From Acidimicrobiales bacterium (GTDB lineage Bacteria > Actinomycetota > Acidimicrobiia > Acidimicrobiales > JANYDT01): a stretch of 5,981 bases of DNA. The position numbers and the translations under genes were made by a program. Below are positions 1 to 4,505 of this stretch, piece by piece; the stretch's first letter is position 1, and every line of letters begins with the position of its first letter. The stretch covers positions 1-5,981 of the forward strand of contig JANYHQ010000096.1 of NCBI GenBank assembly GCA_025358985.1. Direction: 5' to 3'. The notes under the pieces were generated by a model. That model was not told where the DNA came from. It did no database searches and saw only the letters and a list, made by a program, of their open reading frames with translations.

Positions 1-191
1 CGTCGCACTTCCTCCGTATCCCCTGCAGAGATTGCGGTACTGACAGCGCCAAATGCGTCAATGCCCATTCGCGATCGGAGCCAGTTCAGGTCTCCGCTTT
101 GAAGAGCGTTCTGGAGCCATTTCTGATCGCCTCGTGCGGCGTGGTCTTGCAGCTCTGCGCGCCGGCGGTCTACTGGTTCGTCAACTGACAT
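1..191 (-). CDS. Hypothetical protein, N-terminal part (runs off left edge)
   Basis: An open frame starts at ATG 191 and continues past base 1, giving 63 codons. It begins MSVDEPVDRRRAELQDHAAR and is hydrophilic, with no signal peptide or membrane segment in the visible part. The start is well supported: GGGAGGA (complement of 196-202) lies 4 bases upstream. A SigB-type site with one mismatch is about 45 bases upstream (237-261), and the gene is divergent from the STAS gene. I do not recognise the family. The visible part has two Trp-Leu pairs and a helix-like composition. The position next to an anti-anti-sigma gene and under a stress-type promoter hints at a stress-response role, but that is inference only. 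The C-terminus is outside the window. Confidence 0.75.
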   Translation of the reverse strand, partial: MSVDEPVDRRRAELQDHAARGDQKWLQNALQSGDLNWLRSRMGIDAFGAVSTAISAGDTEEVR

Positions 192-236
192 AGCGTCCTC
201 CCGTTGGCCGCCTCAGTCGGACGACAGGGCCGCCTA

Positions 237-261
237 TGCCCGGCTTTTCGTCCGTTCAAAC
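237..261 (-). promoter_or_regulatory. SigB/SigF-like promoter (one mismatch) for the leftmost gene
   Basis: On the minus strand, GTTT (complement of 258-261) is followed after 16 bases by GGGCA (complement of 237-241). The consensus is GTTT-N15-17-GGGTA, so the -10 box has one mismatch. The implied transcript start near 230 gives a leader of about 40 bases to ATG 191, like the better matches elsewhere in the window. Confidence 0.5.
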
Positions 262-320
262 CCCTTGCGGTGGCAATTGATACGCTCACTCTCTTTCTGC
301 CTCGATCGGAGATCTGTTGC

Positions 321-623
321 ATGCAGTGGCACCTGTACGGGCGCAACGGAAGTCTGGTAGTAGCTGTGAGCGGCGACGTTGATAGTGACACTGCCCCCGC
401 ATTGGAAGCCGCGTTGGCCGAAGCAGTGGCCGATCGCGCTGCGTCAGTTCGGGTGGATCCAGCTGGTATCTCATTCGTCTCCAGTGCTGGTCTGGGAGTA
501 CTGCTGCGCTTCTACCGCGACCACGGAGTTCAGGTCGATTGCGGCAACCTGTATCTGGACAGGCTGATTGCGCTCACGGGTTTGGGCGTGCTGTACGGAG
601 ACTCGGAGGAAGGGGCGGGGTAA
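321..623 (+). CDS. STAS-domain anti-anti-sigma factor-like protein
   Basis: A 100-residue single-domain protein resembling the SpoIIAA/RsbV anti-anti-sigma family. These bind an anti-sigma kinase and so release a stress sigma factor. The fold signature is visible: a beta-strand near residues 11-18 (SLVVAVSG), helix 25-40, then strand plus the diagnostic turn ISFVSSAGLGVLLRF at 50-64, and a final helix around DRLIALTGL. In classical members the turn is D-S-S/T-G-L, with the residue before Gly phosphorylated. Here the turn is S54-S55-A56-G57, so Ala sits at the phosphoacceptor position. The start at 321 is preferred over in-frame starts upstream because the domain begins there and GGAG (308-311) lies about 9 bases ahead. 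The 3' end overlaps the convergent permease gene by 50 bases. The partner anti-sigma gene is not in the window. The function could differ, since STAS domains also occur in other proteins. Confidence 0.82.
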   Translation: MQWHLYGRNGSLVVAVSGDVDSDTAPALEAALAEAVADRAASVRVDPAGISFVSSAGLGVLLRFYRDHGVQVDCGNLYLDRLIALTGLGVLYGDSEEGAG

Positions 624-972
624 CGGTGGCCTCGCTGCGTTTGGCCAAGTGGAGCTCAGACAGTTCCAGCAGTTCATCGGTGGACGCAGCTTCGGCTGAG
701 ATCAGGCGGTCATCAGCATGCGGAAACGATCTGATGAGCTCGTCGAGCTTGCGTTGTACGGCCATCTGCTGGTGGTTCTGTGTGTGCTGGAGTACGAACA
801 CCATGAGCAGCGTCACGCTGGAACTCACTGAATAGAGCACTGTTTGCCACCAGGTGGGGAACCCGGCAAACAGTCCAATAACAGCCCAGAAGGTCACTAT
901 TGCTCCCACCACAATACCAAACGTTGCCTTCGTCGAGGCACTTCCCAACTGTCGAATGAGACTACTCAGCAT
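574..972 (-). CDS. Low-affinity iron permease-family membrane protein
   Basis: A 132-residue protein matching, by recognition, the bacterial branch of the low-affinity iron permease family (Iron_permease, PF04120). Two membrane segments are visible, about residues 16-37 and 43-62. They flank the family's GFPTWWQ-type loop and lead into the conserved stretch LMVFVLQHTQNHQQMAVQ, followed by KLDELIR (75-81). The remaining C-terminal half is a charged cytosolic tail ending in a Pro-rich segment. Transport of iron is inferred from a fungal relative; bacterial members are mostly uncharacterised and may instead be stress-linked membrane proteins. ATG 972 is chosen; a GTG lies one codon upstream. There is no clear ribosome binding site. 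A near-perfect SigB-type promoter is at 1023-1046. The last 17 codons overlap the 3' end of the STAS gene on the other strand. Confidence 0.85.
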   Translation of the reverse strand: MLSSLIRQLGSASTKATFGIVVGAIVTFWAVIGLFAGFPTWWQTVLYSVSSSVTLLMVFVLQHTQNHQQMAVQRKLDELIRSFPHADDRLISAEAASTDELLELSELHLAKRSEATVTPPLPPSLRTARPNP

Positions 973-1022
973 CACAAATGACCAGTGCTTGGTGTGTTGA
1001 GGGCTTCACGTTGGCCCTCCCT

Positions 1023-1046
1023 TACCCGATGTCTGCGCCCCGAAAC
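1023..1046 (-). promoter_or_regulatory. SigB/SigF-type promoter for the iron permease-family gene
   Basis: On the minus strand, GGTTT (GTTT is the complement of 1043-1046) is followed after 15 bases by GGGTA (complement of 1023-1027), an exact match to the actinobacterial SigB/SigF consensus. The expected transcript start near 1016 gives a leader of about 44 bases to ATG 972. Confidence 0.75.
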
Positions 1047-1067
1047 CTCTGTTCTGAGGACACCGAT

Positions 1068-1091
1068 GTTTGGATGTTGTCGGGCGGGGTA
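1068..1091 (+). promoter_or_regulatory. SigB/SigF-type promoter for the 23-residue microprotein
   Basis: GTTT at 1068-1071 and GGGTA at 1087-1091 with a 15-base spacer match the consensus exactly. It is divergent from the 1023-1046 site; the two -35 boxes are 21 bases apart. The expected start near 1098 gives a leader of about 50 bases. Confidence 0.72.
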
Positions 1092-1147
1092 GCGGACCGG
1101 TACTCAACCGGCCCGGTGACAATTACGTCACAGAAAGCGAGTCAAAC

Positions 1148-1219
1148 ATGTACATAGGTGGCGGAGCAGTCGTCCTCATCCTCATCATCTTGGTCATTGT
1201 GTTGCTGGCCCGACGGTAG
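1148..1219 (+). CDS. Single-span membrane microprotein, 23 residues
   Basis: A short frame from ATG 1148 to TAG 1217-1219 encodes MYIGGGAVVLIL followed by more Ile, Leu and Val and ending in Leu-Ala-Arg-Arg. It is a Gly-rich start, about 16 hydrophobic residues, and a positively charged tail, consistent with one transmembrane helix with the C-terminus in the cytoplasm. Support comes from context: an exact SigB-type promoter 57 bases upstream and a strong hairpin terminator 17 bases downstream enclose this frame as an independent transcript. The ribosome binding site is weak (purine-rich AGAAAGCGAG at 1132-1141). Short hydrophobic stress proteins of similar layout are common in actinobacteria and other bacteria, but the function is unknown. 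Alternatively the transcript could be a small RNA and the frame incidental. Confidence 0.62.
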   Translation: MYIGGGAVVLILIILVIVLLARR

Positions 1220-1236
1220 CCACTGATGGTTGACTG

Positions 1237-1270
1237 AAACGCACTCCGGGCTCGGCTTTGGGGTGCGTTT
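1237..1270. terminator. Hairpin terminator between convergent units
   Basis: AAACGCACTCC (1237-1247) and GGGGTGCGTTT (1260-1270) form an 11-bp stem with one G-U pair and a 12-base loop. It is followed on the plus strand by a T-rich stretch. It lies 17 bases after the microprotein stop and 32 bases beyond the DsrE-family stop on the other strand, so it probably serves both directions. Confidence 0.75.
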
Positions 1271-1302
1271 CTGTCATTTCCTCAGTCCATCGAATGAGTC
1301 TG

Positions 1303-1671
1303 TTAGTAGCTGACAGACGCTACGGCCCCATCGGCGGTCAAAAACTCCACCAGTCCCGCTCCGCCGCCAAGGACCGCTCCGGTGACTAACTCGGAGGTGT
1401 CAAGCCCTCGACTTTTGGCGCACGGGGTACACACCAGAATGCGACCTCCGTTACTGCCGAACGTCTCGATGAGATCACAGAGCGCAGCGAACCCCTCGTG
1501 ATGGATGGCGTCGGCACCACCTACGAATCCGACTCGCACGCCTTCGCTTGATAGAAAAACCATGGTGTCTTTGCCCGACGCCAGCGCTGCGTTGGCAATC
1601 ACCCACGCCACGGTGGCACGGTCCGGGTCGTCGCTGGCATGGGTGGCCGTGACACAGAATCGGTTGGTCAT
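1303..1671 (-). CDS. DsrE-family protein
   Basis: A 122-residue protein of the DsrE/DsrF-like family, which are small cytoplasmic proteins linked to sulfur relay and persulfide handling. Family features visible are a first beta-strand with FCVTATHASDDPDRA, a helix of the VAWVIANAALASGKD type, the strand MVFLSSEGVRVG, then a conserved HHEGF segment. The motif ILVCTPCAKSRGLD (78-91) follows, with C81 and C84 as candidate active cysteines. The protein ends in a strand. ATG 1671 is supported by AAAGGA (complement of 1678-1683) with 6-base spacing and by the start of homology. The ATG overlaps the TGA of the upstream TusA-like gene in an ATGA, so translation is probably coupled. Pairing with TusA suggests a sulfur-transfer pair; the acceptor is not evident. 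Confidence 0.88.
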   Translation of the reverse strand: MTNRFCVTATHASDDPDRATVAWVIANAALASGKDTMVFLSSEGVRVGFVGGADAIHHEGFAALCDLIETFGSNGGRILVCTPCAKSRGLDTSELVTGAVLGGGAGLVEFLTADGAVASVSY

Positions 1672-1928
1672 GAGTTGTCCTTTGCTGGCAGAATAAGGGT
1701 ATAGCGAGGGCCTGGTCCACTGGCTGTACTCGAGCCTACGAACATGTTGCCAGTGAGGCGACACCAAGACGGAAGTTCACTCGGGGCACCGAGGTCGTCC
1801 GTGACGACATCGACCACCCATGGTTTGGTCCTCGTTCGGGCCAATACAGCCAGCTGAATCAACACTTCAGCACATCCAAGCCCCCGAACATCAAGTTCCT
1901 CGTCGACTTGTCCAGAGGAGTCGCCCAT
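1668..1928 (-). CDS. TusA/SirA-like sulfurtransferase-family protein
   Basis: An 86-residue protein of the TusA (SirA-like, PF01206) fold. TusA proteins accept a persulfide on a conserved Cys in a C-P-x-P motif and pass sulfur on. Here the signature reads ELDVRGLGCAEVLIQLAVL, with C19 present but the following Pro replaced by Ala. Further family features are VDVVTDD (the usual D-D/P position) and ELPSWCRLTGN, matching the usual W-x-x-x-x-G segment. A second Cys sits at 55. The start ATG 1928 is the first Met of the frame; the ribosome binding site is poor (AGGA only one base upstream), which fits coupling to the gene ending at 1950, 21 bases away. Stop and downstream DsrE start overlap by 4 bases. 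Confidence 0.83.
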   Translation of the reverse strand: MGDSSGQVDEELDVRGLGCAEVLIQLAVLARTRTKPWVVDVVTDDLGAPSELPSWCRLTGNMFVGSSTASGPGPRYTLILPAKDNS

Positions 1929-1949
1929 GTCCTGAGTATGGGGATCCGT

Positions 1950-2356
1950 TCAGCGGATGTCGAGGGTGAGGCGATAGGCTGCCATGCGGCCGTCGGTGGT
2001 GCCTACACAGATCACTTTCTCGCCGCTGCTGAAGGTCTCTTCCTTGTGGAACGTGTCGCCCTCGTCGTTTATCTGATCCTGCAGGGTGTCGTAAGAGATG
2101 TCGCTTTCCTGGGGTTCGTAGACCAGCCATACTCCCTGTCGCCCGACACTGAAGCTCGCAACCGCTGACCGACGCCGGTTCCAAAGGTCCAACAGTTGGG
2201 GTCTCCGGAGCGCACGGTGGCACTCACCGTCTTTGAGACTCGGCCCGAGTGAAGCAAATTTCGCCACGCTTACGAGCCGATACTGATGGGGGTACTCGCA
2301 ACCGGGATCGACACCGCCAAAGCGGCCGTAACGAGGGTTCGTAGAGGCTTGTTCAT
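1950..2356 (-). CDS. Hypothetical secreted protein, apparently frameshifted
   Basis: The best start is ATG 2356, with GGAG (complement of 2364-2367) 7 bases upstream. It opens a clear signal peptide, MNKPLRTLVTAALAVSIPVA, but this frame stops at TAA 2272-2270 after 28 codons. A second frame, open from 2381 to TGA 1950, carries what looks like a real C-terminal domain: a WLVYEPQESDISYDTLQD segment, then residues rich in Asp, Glu and Thr, and GEKVICVGTTDGRMAAYRL near the end. Its third positions are GC-rich. Joining the two needs a -1 shift, most simply at the run of five C at 2289-2293. The middle (about 2232-2165) also reads plausibly in the first frame, so more than one indel is possible. 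No family is recognised. It heads the TusA-DsrE operon. It may be a pseudogene, a sequencing error, or a frameshift-controlled gene; a GTG start at 2381 without signal peptide is the alternative. Confidence 0.6.
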
Positions 2357-2483
2357 AAGACGTCTCCTGAGCGGTGGGCACCTGACGGTGGTACTGCTTC
2401 GTTCGACGACGGTTCGCACTTCACGGGTTCCCATCAAGACCGGCAAATGTTTGGCTGCGCCCATACTGGCTTAGCCACCCTTC

Positions 2484-2972
2484 ATGAACGCAGCCCGGGT
2501 AACTCGGTCCCTCGCAATGACTTTGGCCATGCTCAGCCCTATTGGAATCGTGGCCCGCAGCAGCGACAAGCGCAATACCACCGTGAGTCAAGCCAGCACC
2601 GACATTGGTGATGCGGCGGACAACGTGGGGACCGTGGCTGGCAACGTAGCCAACAACGTAGGCTCGGTTGTCGACAACGCAACAGACTCTGTAGCGGGAG
2701 CAAATGGCGACAATGGATTGTCCAAGGGCTACGCCGTGGCGATGGTGGCTGCCCTTAACGCCATGCCCGGGTCCGGGGCACCCACGGTAGACAACCTGCA
2801 AACGGCCGCCAAACTCGTTCCCGCACCAGCGAAGGTCACCGGGATCGAAGACAGCAACAACGACGGCACCGATGACGATGCCAAGGCCACGGTGGAGTCC
2901 GACGGTGGCAACGACAAAGCATGTGTACAGAACAAAGATGAGGTGTGGGTCTCAACAGATGATGAGTGCTGA
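2484..2972 (+). CDS. Exported protein with 11-residue repeats and an acidic Asp-rich segment
   Basis: A 162-residue protein not assigned to a named family. Residues 1-24 form a signal-peptide-like start (SLAMTLAMLSPIGIVA) followed by R25-S-S-D-K. This matches a lipoprotein box except that the lipid-bearing Cys is Arg (CGC at 2556-2558, one base from TGC). Residues 43-75 are three 11-residue repeats: DAADNVGTVAG, NVANNVGSVVD, NATDSVAGANG. A middle segment follows, with GYAVAMVAALNAMPGSG. Then comes a very acidic stretch, DSNNDGTDDD (123-132), resembling calcium-binding D-x-N-x-D-G loops. The only cysteines, C147 and C162, could form a disulfide. ATG 2484 has no ribosome binding site; ATG 2517 is an alternative. 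It converges on the phosphoesterase gene with 13 bases between stops. The N-terminal half resembles the lipoprotein at 4348-3908. Confidence 0.75.
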   Translation: MNAARVTRSLAMTLAMLSPIGIVARSSDKRNTTVSQASTDIGDAADNVGTVAGNVANNVGSVVDNATDSVAGANGDNGLSKGYAVAMVAALNAMPGSGAPTVDNLQTAAKLVPAPAKVTGIEDSNNDGTDDDAKATVESDGGNDKACVQNKDEVWVSTDDEC

Positions 2973-2985
2973 GTACCGACAACCC

Positions 2986-3531
2986 TCAATCAGTGCCGAA
3001 GCGGTGTTCCGCCAATATTTCGTCGTTGGTTTTGCCGCTCTTCACAGAACGTGGGAATTGAGATGCGTCCCAGCCATTGCGGGCTGAGGCATCACGCTTG
3101 TGAATCAACAGCCATTGATTGTTGTTGCGTGCTTGCGATCGATCGGTATGCAACAGCACAAATCTGCCCGAGAGTTTCTCGCCGCTCAGGTCGGCATGCA
3201 AGGCGCCGCCAGCCAACGCTTGCGCAGGACTGGTTCCGGAGCCGGGTGTCCAAGTGCCCCAATCCCAGATAGTGACATCGCCGGCTCCGTATTGTCCGGC
3301 AGGCAGGACACCCTCGAAGTCGAAGTAGTCGAGGGCATGGTTGTCCACGCGTATCGCCAGACGTTTCACGGTGGGGTCAAGGGTGGGCCCCTTCGGCACG
3401 GCCCAACTCACCAAGTGGTTGTCAACCTCGAGACGGAGGTCGTAGTGCAAACGCCGGGCGCGGTGTAGTTGGACAACGAAGCGCAGGCCGTCCCCCGGGT
3501 GAGGAGCTGGTGAACCGATGCCATCGCGCAT
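2986..3531 (-). CDS. Stand-alone LigD-type DNA 3'-phosphoesterase
   Basis: A 181-residue protein consisting of only the 3'-phosphoesterase (PE) domain of bacterial DNA ligase D. That domain trims 3'-phosphate and 3'-ribonucleotide ends during non-homologous end joining. The family signature is clear: FVVQLHRARRLHYDLRLEVD (18-37), WAVPKGPTLDPTVKRLAI, DNHALDYFDFEGVLPAGQYG and VTIWDWGTW. The metal-site residues known from Pseudomonas LigD (His, His, Asp, Arg, His, Tyr) appear with the same spacing as H23, H29, D31, R33, H65 and Y69. The C-terminal strand WLLIHKRD is also present. No ligase or primase-polymerase domain is attached or adjacent. ATG 3531 is chosen because GGGAG (complement of 3542-3546) lies 10 bases upstream and homology starts soon after. 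An in-frame start at 3615 would add 28 atypical residues. No SigB-type site was found upstream. Confidence 0.9.
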   Translation of the reverse strand: MRDGIGSPAPHPGDGLRFVVQLHRARRLHYDLRLEVDNHLVSWAVPKGPTLDPTVKRLAIRVDNHALDYFDFEGVLPAGQYGAGDVTIWDWGTWTPGSGTSPAQALAGGALHADLSGEKLSGRFVLLHTDRSQARNNNQWLLIHKRDASARNGWDASQFPRSVKSGKTNDEILAEHRFGTD

Positions 3532-3644
3532 GACGGCTATTCTCCCTCCGACGCAACCAGCCAACCCACCCTGCAATTCTGGTCGAGCTTGAGTGGGTCT
3601 TCGTGTAGACTGCAAATACCACGATCCATTGCGAAGCGGTACAG

Positions 3645-3905
3645 TTAGATCAGGCAGATATTGATGCAGCGCAGGCGCGGGCTGATGTGGCCACCATCTC
3701 GGTCATGTGCGTACTCATCGCTGGTGACTTGACTCGCCCAGTCAGCGCTGCCATGAACAAGAACACGGATGGCGTCGCTGACGTCCGCAACTGTAAGCGG
3801 ACGAGAGTCAAAAAGGCTCACCGTTGATGTGATTCCGACCATCATGGTGGTACACGGATCGAGTAGTTCGGAAAGTGTTTTGGGTGTGTCGCGTGTCGTT
3901 GCCAT
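3645..3905 (-). pseudogene. Truncated pyridoxamine 5'-phosphate oxidase-like (general stress) gene remnant
   Basis: The frame encodes 86 residues. The first 60 or so match, by recognition, the N-terminus of actinobacterial pyridoxamine 5'-phosphate oxidase-like stress proteins: TLSELLDPCTTMMVGITST, then SRPLTVADVSDAIRVLVHGS and ADWASQV. Such flavin-binding split-barrel proteins are usually about 140-160 residues. After SDEYAH (around 3704) the sequence stops resembling the family and ends at a TAA at 3645. The remaining barrel strands are not visible in any frame down to the phosphoesterase gene. ATG 3905 lies 2 bases after the lipoprotein stop, and a TTG at 3911 overlaps that stop, so the gene was probably the second cistron of that operon. 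It is likely a non-functional remnant, though a short product would still be made. Confidence 0.6.
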
Positions 3906-3907
3906 GG

Positions 3908-4348
3908 TCAACCACCAAGTCGCTTGGTGGTGAACACTTCTTTGCCGTCCACCTTGGCCACGAATTCACCGGATAGCTGTGTCACTGAAGCGCCGGGTAA
4001 CTCATCGGTAACTCCACTTAGCTCTGCGGCACCGCCTTGCTTGGTTGTTCCGGTGCAGTTCAGGTCAATCTTTGAAACACCGCTCTCGACCTTTGCGGTG
4101 CAGGTCAGCGGACCGTCAAGTTCTTGTTTTGCGTTCTTGAATTGTTCTTCGCCTTGCTGGGTGGCGATGTTGCGTGCGACAGATTCCGCTGCACTGTCCG
4201 CTGCGTTTCCTACCCCGTTCGCAATGTCAGTACCAGCATTTCGGACGTCGGATGAAACCGATGCCTTCGTGTCGGAACTACACCCCGCTAACGCTACTAG
4301 CGAGGCAGTCACTAACAACAGTTTCCATAGGGTTGTTGCACCTATCAT
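3908..4348 (-). CDS. Secreted lipoprotein with 11-residue repeats
   Basis: A 146-residue lipoprotein. Residues 7-23, WKLLLVTASLVALAGC, form a classic signal sequence and lipobox with C23 as lipid site, placing it on the outer face of the membrane. After SSDTKAS comes a helical, Ala- and Asn-rich region with two 11-residue units (NAGTDIANGVG, NAADSAAESVA; residues 37-58). A small C-terminal domain follows with C83 and C98 in LTCTAKV and DLNCTGTT contexts, reminiscent of small actinobacterial secreted domains with one disulfide. No named family is assigned. ATG 4348 is chosen: GGAG (complement of 4356-4359) lies 7 bases upstream and the signal peptide starts there; longer in-frame starts up to 4483 would bury it. 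A SigB-type promoter lies at 4405-4429. The truncated oxidase-like gene follows 2 bases after the stop. Confidence 0.86.
   Translation of the reverse strand: MIGATTLWKLLLVTASLVALAGCSSDTKASVSSDVRNAGTDIANGVGNAADSAAESVARNIATQQGEEQFKNAKQELDGPLTCTAKVESGVSKIDLNCTGTTKQGGAAELSGVTDELPGASVTQLSGEFVAKVDGKEVFTTKRLGG
3911..3931 (-). repeat. Perfect 9-bp inverted repeat at the lipoprotein/oxidase-remnant junction
   Basis: ACCACCAAG (3911-3919) and CTTGGTGGT (3923-3931) form a perfect 9-bp stem with a 3-base loop. It falls in the last codons of the lipoprotein gene. In the minus-strand RNA the 3' arm contains the GGUGG that would serve the next start at 3905, so the stem could hide that site until the upstream gene is translated. 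Confidence 0.6.
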
Positions 4349-4404
4349 TCTCAGTCTCCGGTCGCATTCGCCCTTCGGGAGATCCGTTGAGGGCAACGGC
4401 GTGC

Positions 4405-4429
4405 TACCCCCAATTGATGTAGTCGAAAC
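4405..4429 (-). promoter_or_regulatory. SigB/SigF-type promoter for the lipoprotein operon
   Basis: On the minus strand, GTTT (complement of 4426-4429) is followed after 16 bases by GGGTA (complement of 4405-4409), an exact consensus match. The expected start near 4398 leaves a leader of about 50 bases to ATG 4348. Confidence 0.75.
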
Positions 4430-4505
4430 ACTGTGCGAGTGCTGACGCAGGGTCGATGTTAGAGAGGTTGTTTCGGATTTCAAGGAAGGGCAAGAACCGG
4501 ATACC

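Noticed and set aside
204..320. Longer STAS protein starting at ATG 204
   Set aside because: The added 39 residues have no STAS similarity and overlap the opposite promoter region; GGAG ahead of ATG 321 and the domain start favour the shorter form.
1696..1700. GGGTA on the plus strand, possible further SigB-type -10 box
   Set aside because: No GTTT lies 15-17 bases upstream and no plus-strand gene follows.
1891..2223. Minus-strand frame of 110 codons across the secreted-protein and TusA genes
   Set aside because: Its product is rich in Arg, His, Pro and Ser in the manner of an out-of-frame reading and it overlaps better-supported genes; treated as a shadow.
2357..2483. Promoters for the divergent genes at 2356 (-) and 2484 (+)
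   Set aside because: I searched both strands for GTTT-N15-17-GGGTA and for good -35/-10 pairs and found none convincing.
2497..2501. GGGTA inside the exported repeat protein gene
   Set aside because: The nearest GTTT (2449-2452) is about 44 bases away, outside the accepted spacing.
2421..2801. Minus-strand frame antisense to the exported repeat protein
   Set aside because: No ribosome binding site or recognisable motif; the plus-strand frame has a signal sequence, repeats and typical third-position bias.
3100..3468. Plus-strand frame antisense to the phosphoesterase
   Set aside because: The minus strand encodes an unmistakable LigD phosphoesterase domain here; the opposite frame is incidental.
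3625..3800. Plus-strand open stretch reading EAVQLDQADIDAAQARADVA, possible gene fragment
   Set aside because: No start codon or ribosome binding site at its beginning and it is antisense to the oxidase-like remnant; composition alone is not enough.
3924..4445. Plus-strand 173-codon frame antisense to the lipoprotein
   Set aside because: It has no start signal and lies opposite a lipoprotein with clear lipobox, ribosome binding site and promoter.
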